A stretch of DNA of 16,108 bases from CAYQDR01 sp964416315 (GCA_964416315.1 CAYQDR010000112.1:1-16108), one strand, 5' to 3'; counted from the first letter of the stretch, positions 7,621 through 14,874 are shown. Numbers and translations are program-made. The notes: generated from the letters alone by a model not told the origin.

Positions 7621-7644
7621 CCGGTCGTCCGCTCAGATCGCCCC

Positions 7645-7790
7645 TCAGCAGCTGGTCACGGTCGTGGAGCCAGTCACGATGACGCCCAGCTCGCGGAACG
7701 GCACGCGGTCACCCACCCGGGCAACCGGCGGGCAATTCGCGCCGTTCAGTCTGATCCGGGTGCTGGTGTCCGCTGCCGGGAGTGCGTGGG
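7645..7790 (-). pseudogene. possible orphan 3' gene fragment
   Basis: In the gap between the convergent peptidase and hydrolase genes, the minus strand reads protein-like sequence ending at TGA (7645-7647): DTSTRIRLNGANCPPVARV, then GDRVPFRELGVIVTGSTT, then VTSC. Two cysteines and beta-rich, secreted-like character are visible. Its codons (aat, gtt, ggt, act, aga) are less GC-biased than the neighbours. No start codon precedes it in frame before it runs into the hydrolase 3' end, so if real it is a truncated remnant. The family is not identified, and chance is possible. Confidence 0.25.
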
Positions 7791-8771
7791 TCAGGCGGCC
7801 GGGTAGACCGCCGCGAGGAACTCGAGGAGCGCCGCGTTGACCTCGGCGGCGCGCTCCTGCTGGATCCAGTGGCCGCAACCGGGCAGCGTGACGAGGCGGC
7901 GGAGCTGCGGCACGGATTCCGGGAGGCGTTCGAGCCGCGCCCGCATCCCCGGGATCTGGAGCACGTTGTCCCGGTCGCCGATCAGGAAGAGCGCCGGGAC
8001 GCTGACCCGGGCCCCGTGCCAGGCGGCCGTCAGCTCCCAGTTGCGGTCGATGTTCCGGTACCAGTTGAGCCCGCCGCGGAACCCCGTCCGCTCGAGCGCC
8101 CGCGCGCAGACGTCGAGGTCCGCCTCGGTGACCCAGGCGGGGAGCCCGGGCGGCTCGGGCAGCCCATCGAGGAGGCCCCGGCGGGCCCCGGCCGCGACCG
8201 GCTGCCAGGCGTCCCCGGCGGGCGCCTCCCCCGACAGGGCGTAGAGGAACCGGCGGAGGCTCGCCCGGACGTCCCGCTCGAGCTCCGCCTCGGCGACGCC
8301 GGGCTCCTGGAAGTAGAGCCAGTAGAAGAAGCGATCCCCCAGGCTCCGCCGCGCGGCCTCGAGCGGGCGGGCCGGGCCCCGCTGGGGAAACGGGACGCTG
8401 AGCGCGGCGACCGCCGGGAAGCGGTCCGCTCGCATGAGCGCGGCCTGCCAGGCGACCGAGGCGCCCCAGTCGTGTCCGACGATGGCGGCGGTCGGCGCGC
8501 CGAGCGCATCGAGGAGGCCCACCAGGTCGCCCACGAGGTGGAGGATCGTGTACTGCTCGATCGCCGCCGGGGCGTCCGTCTCCCCGTACCCCCGCTGGTC
8601 GGGGGCGACCGCGCGGTAGCCCGCGTCGGCCAGGGCCCGGAGCTGGTGCCGCCAGGAGTACCAGCACTCGGGGAAGCCGTGACAGAAGAGGACGGCCGGG
8701 CCCTCGCCCAGCTCGGCGACATGCATGCGGAGGCCGTTCGTCTCGACGACGCGGTGGCGGACGTCGGGCAT
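7791..8771 (-). CDS. soluble epoxide hydrolase (alpha/beta hydrolase fold)
   Basis: 326 residues, the full length of the catalytic domain. All functional residues of the soluble epoxide hydrolase family are visible: oxyanion HGFP (31-34), nucleophile Asp101 in GHDWGA, lid tyrosines Tyr150 (FYWLYFQEPG) and Tyr238 (NWYRN) that polarise the epoxide oxygen, acid Asp268 (GDRDNVL) and base His301 (GCGHW). It would hydrolyse epoxides to diols in the cytoplasm through an ester intermediate. Two stretches closely match, from memory, the C-terminal domain of mammalian EPHX2 (LYFQEPGVAEAELE and GFRGxLNWYRNxxRNW). It lacks the N-terminal phosphatase domain of that protein. GGGAGGAG (plus-strand complement 8777-8784) ends 5 nt before the ATG. 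It is the only minus-strand gene, divergent from tRNA-Leu and convergent with the peptidase. Haloalkane dehalogenase is less likely because of the two lid tyrosines. Confidence 0.93.
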   Translation of the reverse strand: MPDVRHRVVETNGLRMHVAELGEGPAVLFCHGFPECWYSWRHQLRALADAGYRAVAPDQRGYGETDAPAAIEQYTILHLVGDLVGLLDALGAPTAAIVGHDWGASVAWQAALMRADRFPAVAALSVPFPQRGPARPLEAARRSLGDRFFYWLYFQEPGVAEAELERDVRASLRRFLYALSGEAPAGDAWQPVAAGARRGLLDGLPEPPGLPAWVTEADLDVCARALERTGFRGGLNWYRNIDRNWELTAAWHGARVSVPALFLIGDRDNVLQIPGMRARLERLPESVPQLRRLVTLPGCGHWIQQERAAEVNAALLEFLAAVYPAA

Positions 8772-8790
8772 GGGGGCTCCTCCCGCCGCG

Positions 8791-8796
8791 ATGATA
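8791..8796 (-). promoter_or_regulatory. possible -10 element of the epoxide hydrolase gene
   Basis: Read on the minus strand this is TATCAT, one mismatch to the -10 consensus, 19 nt upstream of the hydrolase ATG. No acceptable -35 lies at 16-18 nt. If used, the leader would be only about a dozen bases, just enough for the ribosome-binding site. Confidence 0.25.
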
Positions 8797-8853
8797 CGCC
8801 ACCCGACCCGCGCACGGGCGCGTGGCGTCCCGGGTCGGGACGGGCGCCGTTTC

Positions 8854-8882
8854 TTGCGGCCGCCAGGCGGCTTCGGTATACT
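8854..8882 (+). promoter_or_regulatory. putative sigma-70 promoter of tRNA-Leu
   Basis: TTGCGG (8854-8859) and TATACT (8877-8882) are separated by exactly 17 nt, and a transcript would begin about 50 nt before the tRNA. A rare A/T-rich hexamer in this GC-rich setting strengthens the call. It could also drive tig-clpP-clpX by read-through, as no other promoter is evident before tig. Confidence 0.5.
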
Positions 8883-8937
8883 CGGGGCACCTTGGGGGAT
8901 CGCGTCGGTCCCGAGAGGCCTCCAGGGCCCAGGACGC

Positions 8938-9024
8938 GCGAGAGTGGCGGAACTGGCAGACGCGCTGGACTTAGGATCCAGTGGGCGAAATCCCTTGGGG
9001 GTTCAACTCCCCCCTCTCGCACCA
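8938..9024 (+). tRNA. tRNA-Leu (anticodon UAG)
   Basis: 87 nt including an encoded CCA end. Acceptor arms GCGAGAG (8938-8944) and CTCTCGC (9014-9020) pair perfectly, followed by discriminator A and CCA. The anticodon stem CTGGA/TCCAG encloses loop CTTAGGA, giving anticodon TAG (8972-8974), which reads CUN leucine codons. The long variable arm folds (GGG-CGAAAT-CCC), as expected for class II tRNA-Leu. The T arm is GGGGG-TTCAACT-CCCCC. The TGGCGGAACTGGCAGACGCG D-arm region is typical of Leu. Confidence 0.97.
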
Positions 9025-9143
9025 CGCCTCTCGTAGCGCCGCTCACGCCGCCCCCCGAGAGTGGCCGGCCGGGCCCTGCGGGGGGTGACGTGTTGTTGGG
9101 CGTGGGGGGCCGTGAGGGAGTCAGGCGCGCCGAGACGCCAGAG

Positions 9144-10418
9144 ATGAAGATCCAGGTCCAGGAGCTGGAGCCCTGCAAGCGGCAGCTCCTCGTGGAGGCG
9201 CCCGAGGCCGAGGTCGCCGCCGCGTGGGAGGCCGCGTACGGACGGGTCCAGCGGCAGGCGCGTCTGCCGGGGTTCCGCCGGGGGAAGGTGCCCCGGGCAC
9301 TCGTCCGCCAGCACTTCGCCGGCGAGGTGCGGCGCGCCGTGGCCGAGCAGCTCGTCCCGGACGTCTACCGCCGCGCCCTCGGCGAGGCGCGCCTCGATCC
9401 GGTCGAGGAGCCCGAGGTCCGCGACCTCTACCTGGAGGAGGGGCAACCGCTCCGGTTCACCGCGGTCGTCGAGATCAAGCCGAGCATCACCCTCGGGCAG
9501 TACCGCGGCGTGCGGGTCGCCCACGCGCCCGGGCAGGTCGCGGACGCCGACGTCGAGGCCGCCCTGGCAGCGCTCCAGGAGCGCCACGCGACGCTCGTGA
9601 CCGTGACGCGGCCGGCGCGCGCCGGAGATTTCGTGGTCGTGGACTACGAGATCCGACCCGAGGGGGCGGAGCCGCGCGCCGAGCGGGGCTACGCGTTCGA
9701 GGTCGGCAGCGGCCAGGTGCTCCCCGAGATGGACGAGGCCGCGGTCGGGCTCGCGGCGGGGGACGAGCGGCAGCTCACCGTGCGCTTCCCCGACCAGCAC
9801 CCGCGCGAGGAGCTGCGCGGGAAGACCGGAGAACTCGCGATGCGGGTGGTCGAGGTGAAGGAGAAGGAGGTGCCCGCGCTCGACGACGAGTTCGCGCTGG
9901 CGCTCGGCACCCACCAGACCGCGGGGGAGCTCCGCGAGGCGGTCCGGGCGGAGCTCGCCGCGGCGCGCGAGCGGCAGAACCGGCGGAAGCTCGAGGAGGC
10001 GGTCGTGGACGCCATCCTCCAGAGCCACGACTTCGCGGTGCCGGAGAGCCTCGTGCTGCGGGAGGTCGCCCACCGCATCGGCCACGCGCGGGAGCGGCTG
10101 CGCCGGGATGGCGTCAACCCCGACGCCATGCCGTGGGACTACCCGCGGCTCACGGCGGACCTCCGCCCCGACGCGACGCGGGCGGTGCGGCGGGGGCTCG
10201 TGCTGGAGGCGATCGCCGAGAAGGAGGAGATCACGGCGGGCGAGGCCGAGGTGGAGGCGGAGATCGCGCGGCTCGCGCGCGAGTCGGGGCGGGCGCCCCA
10301 GGCGATGCGGAGCCTGCTCCAGCGCGGCGGGGACCTGGAAGGGCTTCGCCGCGCCCTGCGTGAGGCGAAGACGCTCCAGTTCCTGGTCGAACAGGCCCAG
10401 GTTCACCCCGAAGCGTAG
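9144..10418 (+). CDS. tig: trigger factor, ribosome-bound chaperone and prolyl isomerase
   Basis: 424 residues, near the family's usual length of about 430. It binds the ribosome exit tunnel and shields nascent chains. The N-terminal ribosome-binding domain carries the signature loop LPGFRRGKVP (residues 41-50) that docks on protein L23. The FKBP-type isomerase domain covers about residues 153-240 (from AGDFVVVDYEI to the segment before EVPALDDEFA). The C-terminal helical chaperone domain follows. Start: ATG 9144 gives the family's typical first strand (MKIQVQELEP). The open frame runs far upstream with in-frame GTGs, but that part is non-homologous and crosses the tRNA. Only a weak purine stretch precedes the ATG. 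clpP follows after 10 nt; tig-clpP-clpX is a widely conserved order. Confidence 0.95.
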   Translation: MKIQVQELEPCKRQLLVEAPEAEVAAAWEAAYGRVQRQARLPGFRRGKVPRALVRQHFAGEVRRAVAEQLVPDVYRRALGEARLDPVEEPEVRDLYLEEGQPLRFTAVVEIKPSITLGQYRGVRVAHAPGQVADADVEAALAALQERHATLVTVTRPARAGDFVVVDYEIRPEGAEPRAERGYAFEVGSGQVLPEMDEAAVGLAAGDERQLTVRFPDQHPREELRGKTGELAMRVVEVKEKEVPALDDEFALALGTHQTAGELREAVRAELAAARERQNRRKLEEAVVDAILQSHDFAVPESLVLREVAHRIGHARERLRRDGVNPDAMPWDYPRLTADLRPDATRAVRRGLVLEAIAEKEEITAGEAEVEAEIARLARESGRAPQAMRSLLQRGGDLEGLRRALREAKTLQFLVEQAQVHPEA

Positions 10419-10423
10419 GGAGG
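10418..10423 (+). promoter_or_regulatory. ribosome-binding site of clpP
   Basis: GGGAGG overlaps the last base of the tig stop and lies 5 nt before TTG 10429. It decides for this rare start codon, which gives the family's normal N-terminus. Confidence 0.7.
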
Positions 10424-10428
10424 CGGAT

Positions 10429-11067
10429 TTGGCACTGGTACCGATCGTCGTCGAGCAGACCCCGCGCGGCGAGCGCGCGTTCGACATCTTCTCCCGGCTC
10501 CTCAAGGAACGGATCATCTTCCTGCCGAGCTACATCGAGGACGACATGGCGAACCTCGTCATCGCCCAGATGCTCTTCCTCGAGGCCGAGGACCCGGACA
10601 AGGACGTCTACATCTACATCAACAGCCCGGGCGGGTCGGTGACGGCGGGGATGGCGATCTACGACACCATGCAGTACGTCAAGCCGGCGGTGGCTACGAT
10701 CTGCATGGGCCAGGCGGCGTCCATGGGAGCCCTGCTCCTCTGCGCCGGGGCGAAGGGCAAGCGCTTCGCCCTGCCGCACTCCCGGATCCTGATCCACCAG
10801 CCGCTGGCGGGCGTGCAGGGGCAGGCGACGGACATCGACATCCAGGCGCGGGAAATCCTCAGATTGCGCGAGGAGCTGAACCGGATCCTCGTCGAGCACA
10901 CCGGCCAGCCCCTGGAGAAGATCCAGCACGACACCGACCGCGACTTCTTCATGACCGCGGAGCAGGCGAAGGAGTACGGGATCGTGGACCAGGTGATCTC
11001 GTCCCACGCGCCGCTGCTGCGGAGCGCCCCGGCCGCAGCGGCCGCGGGTGACGGCCGCAAGGGCTAA
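10429..11067 (+). CDS. clpP: ATP-dependent Clp protease proteolytic subunit
   Basis: 212 residues. Serine peptidase forming the tetradecameric degradation barrel fed by ClpX. The triad is complete and at the same numbers as in Bacillus ClpP: Ser98 (GQAASMGA), His123 (ILIHQPL) and Asp172 (DTDRD). The SPGGSVTAGMAIYDTMQ strand-helix segment (66-82) is also present. Start: TTG at 10429 yields ALVPIVVEQTPRGERAFDI, aligning from the first residues with known ClpP; GGGAGG is 5 nt upstream and no nearer ATG or GTG fits. The longer frame opening at 10108 overlaps tig and is spurious. The TTG start may lower expression relative to tig. The C-terminus adds an Ala-rich tail (about residues 194-212). clpX begins 28 nt after the stop. 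Confidence 0.96.
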   Translation: MALVPIVVEQTPRGERAFDIFSRLLKERIIFLPSYIEDDMANLVIAQMLFLEAEDPDKDVYIYINSPGGSVTAGMAIYDTMQYVKPAVATICMGQAASMGALLLCAGAKGKRFALPHSRILIHQPLAGVQGQATDIDIQAREILRLREELNRILVEHTGQPLEKIQHDTDRDFFMTAEQAKEYGIVDQVISSHAPLLRSAPAAAAAGDGRKG

Positions 11068-11095
11068 CGACCGATCAGGCCCAGGGAGGGCACGA

Positions 11096-12346
11096 ATGGC
11101 GCGATCCCGCGAGGCGAACGGCGGCGCTCTGAAGTGCTCGTTCTGCGGTAAGAGCCAGAACGACGTCCGGAAGCTGATCGCCGGACCGACCGTCTACATC
11201 TGCGACGAGTGCATCGAGCTCTGCAACGACATCATCGCGGAGGAGTGGGAAGAGGAGCGCAGTCGGGAGATCCGCGGGCTCCCCAAGCCCGCCGAGATCA
11301 AGGCGATCCTCGACCAGTACGTGGTCGGCCAGGAGCGCGCCAAGAAGGTCCTCGCCGTCGCGGTCCACAACCACTACAAGCGGATCGAGGCCGGGTCCGA
11401 ATCCGGAGACGTCGAGCTCCAGAAGTCGAACATCCTCCTGGTCGGGCCGACGGGGTCGGGCAAAACGCTCCTGGCCCAGACGCTGGCGAGGATCCTCCAC
11501 GTCCCCTTCACGATCGCGGACGCGACGAGCCTGACCGAGGCGGGCTACGTCGGGGAGGACGTGGAAAACATCATCCTGCGGCTCCTCCAGACGGCCGACT
11601 ACGACGTCGAGAAGGCGGAGCGCGGGATCGTCTACATCGACGAGATCGACAAGATCGCGCGGAAGTCGGAGAACCCCTCGATCACGCGCGACGTCTCGGG
11701 CGAGGGCGTGCAGCAGGCGCTCTTGAAGATCCTCGAGGGCACGGTCGCGAACGTGCCGCCCCAGGGCGGGCGGAAGCACCCGCACCAGGAGTTCATCCAG
11801 GTCGACACGACCAACATCCTCTTCGTCTGCGGCGGGGCGTTCATCGGACTCGACAAGATCATCGAAAGCCGCGTCGGGAAGTCCGGGATCGGCTTCGGCG
11901 CGGAGATCAAGTCGAAGGACGAGCGGCGGATCGGGGACGCGCTCGGCATGGTGCAACCCGAGGATCTTCTGAAGTTCGGCCTCATCCCGGAGTTCGTGGG
12001 CCGGCTGCCGGTCGTCGCGACGCTCCACGACCTCGATGAGGGGGCGCTGGTCCGGATCCTGCGCGAGCCGAAGAACGCGATCCTCAAGCAGTACCAGCGC
12101 TACTTCGAGCTGGAGAAGGTCCGGCTCAAGTTCACCGACGACGCGGGGGTCGCGGTGGCCCGCGAAGCGCTCAAGCGCGGCACCGGGGCGCGCGGGCTCC
12201 GGGCGATCCTCGAGGACGTGATGCTCGACGTCATGTACGACCTGCCCTCGATCCAGGGGCTGACGGAGTGCGTCATCACCCGCGAGGTGATCCTGGGCCG
12301 CGAGCGGCCGATGCTCGTGACGGAGCGCAGGGCGGAGAGCGCCTAG
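11096..12346 (+). CDS. clpX: ATP-dependent Clp protease, ATP-binding unfoldase subunit
   Basis: 416 residues, full length. Hexameric AAA+ unfoldase that recognises tagged substrates and threads them into ClpP. An N-terminal zinc-binding domain has Cys14, Cys17, Cys36 and Cys39. Walker A GPTGSGKT is at 117-124, pore-1 loop GYVGED at 150-155, Walker B IVYIDE at 178-183, the RKH loop at 226-228, the IGF loop that contacts ClpP at 265-267, the arginine-finger segment PEFVGRLP around 298-305, and sensor 2 GARGLRA around 364-370. Start: ATG 11096 with AGGGAGGG (11083-11090) 5 nt upstream; the frame's earlier GTG at 11048 lies inside clpP. It closes the tig-clpP-clpX unit. No lon gene follows, unlike in many proteobacteria; repeat copy B starts 6 nt after the stop. 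Confidence 0.97.
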   Translation: MARSREANGGALKCSFCGKSQNDVRKLIAGPTVYICDECIELCNDIIAEEWEEERSREIRGLPKPAEIKAILDQYVVGQERAKKVLAVAVHNHYKRIEAGSESGDVELQKSNILLVGPTGSGKTLLAQTLARILHVPFTIADATSLTEAGYVGEDVENIILRLLQTADYDVEKAERGIVYIDEIDKIARKSENPSITRDVSGEGVQQALLKILEGTVANVPPQGGRKHPHQEFIQVDTTNILFVCGGAFIGLDKIIESRVGKSGIGFGAEIKSKDERRIGDALGMVQPEDLLKFGLIPEFVGRLPVVATLHDLDEGALVRILREPKNAILKQYQRYFELEKVRLKFTDDAGVAVAREALKRGTGARGLRAILEDVMLDVMYDLPSIQGLTECVITREVILGRERPMLVTERRAESA

Positions 12347-12352
12347 GTCAAC

Positions 12353-12431
12353 CCGGAGGGGGGCTCCGGCCCCCTTCCGGAACCTCCCCCCGGAAGGGTT
12401 GCGCCGGCAAAGCCGGCGCTCGGAGCGGAAC
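12353..12431 (+). repeat. intergenic double-hairpin repeat, copy B
   Basis: Hairpin 1: 12-bp stem with one G-T wobble, arms 12353-12364 and 12369-12380, loop TCCG. The linker again contains CCTCCCCC. Hairpin 2: 8-bp stem GCGCCGGC / GCCGGCGC (12401-12408 and 12412-12419) with AAA loop. It ends in GCTCGGAGCGGAAC (12418-12431), identical to copy A at 6442-6455. Two base pairs of stem 2 are swapped relative to copy A while pairing is kept. It begins 6 nt after the clpX stop, the same offset as copy A after pfp. Confidence 0.8.
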
Positions 12432-12497
12432 ACCGTGAGCCTTGCGGTCTTGCTCAAGCGAGTCGCCCGGTTTACCGGGACGAACTCCTAGGCGATC

Positions 12498-12561
12498 GGC
12501 TCCCTCTCCCTCCCGACGGGAGGGAGCCCCCAGCCCTCTCCCCCGATGGGGGAGAGGGGAG
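12498..12561 (+). repeat. two tandem C-rich/G-rich hairpins upstream of rsmI
   Basis: Hairpin 1: 9-bp stem CTCCCTCCC / GGGAGGGAG (12506-12514 and 12518-12526); an alternative longer-range pairing is GGCTCCCTC (12498-12506) with GAGGGAGCC (12520-12528). Hairpin 2: perfect 11-bp stem CCCTCTCCCCC / GGGGGAGAGGG (12534-12544 and 12548-12558) with GAT loop. The 3' arm of hairpin 2 overlaps the purine-rich ribosome-binding site of rsmI. This CCCTCTCCCC-type palindrome resembles intergenic repeats common in GC-rich genomes. Confidence 0.7.
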
Positions 12562-12570
12562 TCCCGCCTG

Positions 12571-13260
12571 ATGCCCGGCACCCTCTATGTCGTCGCCACC
12601 CCGATCGGGAACCTCGAGGACATCACCCTCCGCGCCCTCCGCGTCCTGCGCGAGGCCGACCTGATCGCCGCCGAGGACACCCGCCGGACGCGGATCCTGC
12701 TCGCGCACTACGGCATCGCGACGCCCGTCACGAGCTACTTCGAGCACAACAAGCTCCGCCGGGGCCCCGAGCTCGTCGAGCGCCTCGCGCGCGGCCAGCA
12801 GATCGCGCTCGTCACGGACGCCGGCACGCCGGGGATCTCGGATCCGGGCTTCCACCTCGTCCGCCTCGCGCGGGCGGCCGGGGTGCCCGTCGTGCCCGTG
12901 CCCGGCCCGGCGGCGGTCGTGGCGGCCCTCTCCGCCGCCGGCGTCCCCGGGGACCGCTTCGTCTTCGAGGGGTTCCTGCCGGCGAAGCCGGGTCGGCGCC
13001 TGGCGCGCGTGCGGGAGCTGCAGGCCCTCGGGCGGCCGGTCGTGCTCTACGAGAGCCCCCACCGCCTCGCCGCGACCCTCGGCGCGATCGACCAGGTGTT
13101 CGGGGCGGTCGAGGTCGTGCTGGCGCGGGAGCTCACGAAGCAGTTCGAGGAGCTCCGGCGCGGGACGCCGGCCGAGCTGCGCGCGGCCGTCCTGGCGAAG
13201 GGGGTCCGCGGCGAGGTCACGCTCGTCATCAACCCGATCGTGACGGCGGACGAGCCGTGA
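12571..13260 (+). CDS. rsmI: 16S rRNA (cytidine-1402 2'-O)-methyltransferase RsmI
   Basis: 229 residues. SAM-dependent enzyme of the tetrapyrrole-methylase fold that 2'-O-methylates C1402 in the decoding centre of 16S rRNA. Family motifs run in order: VATPIGNLEDIT (8-19), AEDTRRTR (34-41), TDAGTPGISDPG (82-93), PGPAAVVAALSAAGVP (113-128), the FEGFLPAKPGRR segment (134-145), YESPHR (158-163), and GEVTLVI near the end. It stops right after this core, about 55 residues shorter than E. coli RsmI, lacking the extra C-terminal region; many bacterial forms are likewise short. Start: ATG 12571 gives the typical MPGTLYVVATPIGN beginning, with GGGGAG 9 nt upstream lying inside the 3' arm of a stable hairpin. 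It is separated from clpX by repeats and followed after 42 nt by thiD. Confidence 0.95.
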   Translation: MPGTLYVVATPIGNLEDITLRALRVLREADLIAAEDTRRTRILLAHYGIATPVTSYFEHNKLRRGPELVERLARGQQIALVTDAGTPGISDPGFHLVRLARAAGVPVVPVPGPAAVVAALSAAGVPGDRFVFEGFLPAKPGRRLARVRELQALGRPVVLYESPHRLAATLGAIDQVFGAVEVVLARELTKQFEELRRGTPAELRAAVLAKGVRGEVTLVINPIVTADEP

Positions 13261-13269
13261 CGACCCGGG

Positions 13270-13278
13270 TGTTATACT
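13270..13278 (+). promoter_or_regulatory. putative extended -10 promoter of thiD
   Basis: TGTTATACT: a TG-N extension followed by TATACT (13273-13278), one mismatch to the -10 consensus, in the 42-nt gap after rsmI. No -35 match is found at 16-18 nt, which extended -10 promoters do not need. Transcription would begin near 13285, about 18 nt before the thiD ATG. It may drive thiD-tatC-helicase. Confidence 0.45.
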
Positions 13279-13302
13279 GAGCCCGCACGCCTGCCATTCA
13301 CG

Positions 13303-14103
13303 ATGAGCCAGCGCCCGCCCGTCCCCCGCGCCCTGACGATCGCCGGGTCGGATTCCGGCGGGGGCGCCGGCATCCAGGCCGACCTCAAGACCTTCACCGC
13401 GTTCCGGGTCTTCGGCACCTCGGTGCTGACCGCGATCACCGCGCAGAACTCGATCGGCGTCCAGGGGGTCGTGAACCTCCCGCCCGAGTTCGTCGCGCGC
13501 CAGCTCGACTCGGTGCTGGGCGACATCGGGACCGACGCCGCGAAGACGGGGATGCTCTCGACGGCCGCCATCATCCGGGCCGTCGCCGAGCGGCTCCGGG
13601 CGCACCGGGTCGAGCGCCTCATCGTGGACCCGGTGATGATCGCGAAGTCGGGCGATCCCCTCCTCGAGCCGGACGCGCGGCAGGCCCTCGTCGAGGCGAT
13701 CCTGCCGCTCGCGCTCGTCGTGACGCCGAACCTCCACGAGGCCGCGGCGCTGGCGGAGTTCCCCGTGGCGACGGTCGAGGAGATGGAGGCGGCGGCGCGG
13801 CGGATCCACGCCCTCGGGCCGCGCTGGGTCCTCGTCAAGGGGGGGCATCTCAAGGGCGACCCCGTGGACCTCCTCTTCGACGGCCGGACGCTCCAGCGGT
13901 TCGAGGCCGAGCGCGTGCCCACGCCCCACACCCACGGGACGGGCTGCACCTACTCGGCGGCGATCGCGGCGGGGCTCGCGCTCGGGGCCGGCGTGCCCGA
14001 GGCCGTCGGGCAGGCGAAGCGCTACGTCACGGCGGCGATCCGGGGCGGCTTCGCCCTCGGCCGCGGGGTCGGTCCCCTCCGGCACTTCATCGAGACCTGG
14101 TGA
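13303..14103 (+). CDS. thiD: hydroxymethylpyrimidine / phosphomethylpyrimidine kinase
   Basis: 266 residues, ribokinase-like fold. It phosphorylates HMP and then HMP-phosphate to HMP-PP, the pyrimidine half of thiamine. Visible motifs: TIAGSDSGGGAGIQADLKT (12-30), TAITAQNS with the HMP-contacting Gln48, DPVMIAKSGD (109-118), TPNLHEA (141-147), VKGGH (178-182), and the anion-hole/catalytic HGTGCTYSAA (211-220, Cys215). Start: ATG 13303 gives the normal family N-terminus, but no Shine-Dalgarno is visible upstream, and with the nearby extended -10 the leader would be only about 18 nt. No thiE-like domain is fused. No room for a TPP riboswitch exists before the start. The stop overlaps the tatC start by one base (TGATG). 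Other thiamine genes are absent from the window. Confidence 0.95.
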   Translation: MSQRPPVPRALTIAGSDSGGGAGIQADLKTFTAFRVFGTSVLTAITAQNSIGVQGVVNLPPEFVARQLDSVLGDIGTDAAKTGMLSTAAIIRAVAERLRAHRVERLIVDPVMIAKSGDPLLEPDARQALVEAILPLALVVTPNLHEAAALAEFPVATVEEMEAAARRIHALGPRWVLVKGGHLKGDPVDLLFDGRTLQRFEAERVPTPHTHGTGCTYSAAIAAGLALGAGVPEAVGQAKRYVTAAIRGGFALGRGVGPLRHFIETW

Positions 14104-14867
14104 TGGCCAAGGTGACGGTGGACGACGCCCAGGACGCCAAGATGCCGTTCCTCGCGCATCTCGACGAGTTGCGGAAGCGGATCGTCGTCAGCGTGATCGC
14201 GCTCGGGGTGGGCTTCGCCGCCACCTTCAGCTTCTCCGAGCGGATCATCGACTGGCTCGCGCGGCCGATGCAGAAGCTGGGGATGAAGCTCGCCTTCCTG
14301 GAGCCGACGGAGCCGTTCTGGGTGAACATGAAGGTCGCGCTCGTGGCGGGCCTCTTCCTCGTGTTACCGGTGATCCTGTACGAGGTCTGGGCGTTCATCG
14401 CGCCCGGGCTCCTCCCCCGCGAGCGCAAGTTCGCCCTCCCGTTCATCGTCATCGGGACGCTCTGCTTCGGGCTCGGCGCCGCGTTCGCGCTGATGGTGAT
14501 CGTGCCGTACGCGTTGACGTTCCTGGTCACGTTCAAGGCGACGAACCTCGTCGCGACGATCTCCGTGAACCGGTACGTGGACTTCGTCATCAAGTTCACG
14601 GTGGCGTTCGGGCTCGTCTTCGAGCTGCCGCTCGGGATCACGCTCGGCTCGCGGCTCGGGCTCGTCACGCCGGAGTTCCTCGCGCGGAACCGCAAGTACG
14701 CGATCCTGATCAACTTCGTCATCGCCGCGATCCTCACGCCGACCCCGGACGCGTTCAACCAGCTCCTCATGGCCGGGCCGCTGATCCTCCTCTACGAGGT
14801 GGGGATCATCGCCGCGCGGCTGTTCGGGCGGCGGCGGCCGACGGCGGCCACGGCGACGGCCGGCTGA
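14103..14867 (+). CDS. tatC: Sec-independent (twin-arginine) translocase subunit TatC
   Basis: 254 residues, six predicted membrane segments. TatC recognises twin-arginine signal peptides and, with TatA/B, exports folded proteins. The hallmark N-terminal cytoplasmic motif is present (MPFLAHLDELRKRI, residues 14-27, including the conserved Glu), as are the EVWAFIAPGLLPRERK segment (about 97-112) and the late loop ILTPTPDAFNQ. Start: ATG 14103 overlaps the thiD stop as TGATG; a GTG immediately before it is also possible, adding one residue. Overlap with thiD implies translational coupling. No tatA or tatB gene is adjacent, so they must be encoded elsewhere. The C-terminus ends in a short Arg- then Ala/Thr-rich tail. 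The helicase gene starts 7 nt after the stop. Confidence 0.95.
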   Translation: MAKVTVDDAQDAKMPFLAHLDELRKRIVVSVIALGVGFAATFSFSERIIDWLARPMQKLGMKLAFLEPTEPFWVNMKVALVAGLFLVLPVILYEVWAFIAPGLLPRERKFALPFIVIGTLCFGLGAAFALMVIVPYALTFLVTFKATNLVATISVNRYVDFVIKFTVAFGLVFELPLGITLGSRLGLVTPEFLARNRKYAILINFVIAAILTPTPDAFNQLLMAGPLILLYEVGIIAARLFGRRRPTAATATAG

Positions 14868-14874
14868 CGGCCGG

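Noticed and set aside
7782..9143. Long open frame on the plus strand running through the hydrolase antisense and tRNA into tig
   Set aside because: Only the part from ATG 9144 has trigger-factor homology; the upstream part would cross a mature tRNA.
12435..12491. 18-codon ORF after repeat copy B
   Set aside because: Too short, GTG start, no relation to the peptide after copy A; not listed as a gene.
13261..13302. TPP riboswitch upstream of thiD
   Set aside because: Only 42 nt separate rsmI and thiD, far too short, and no THI-box sequence is visible.
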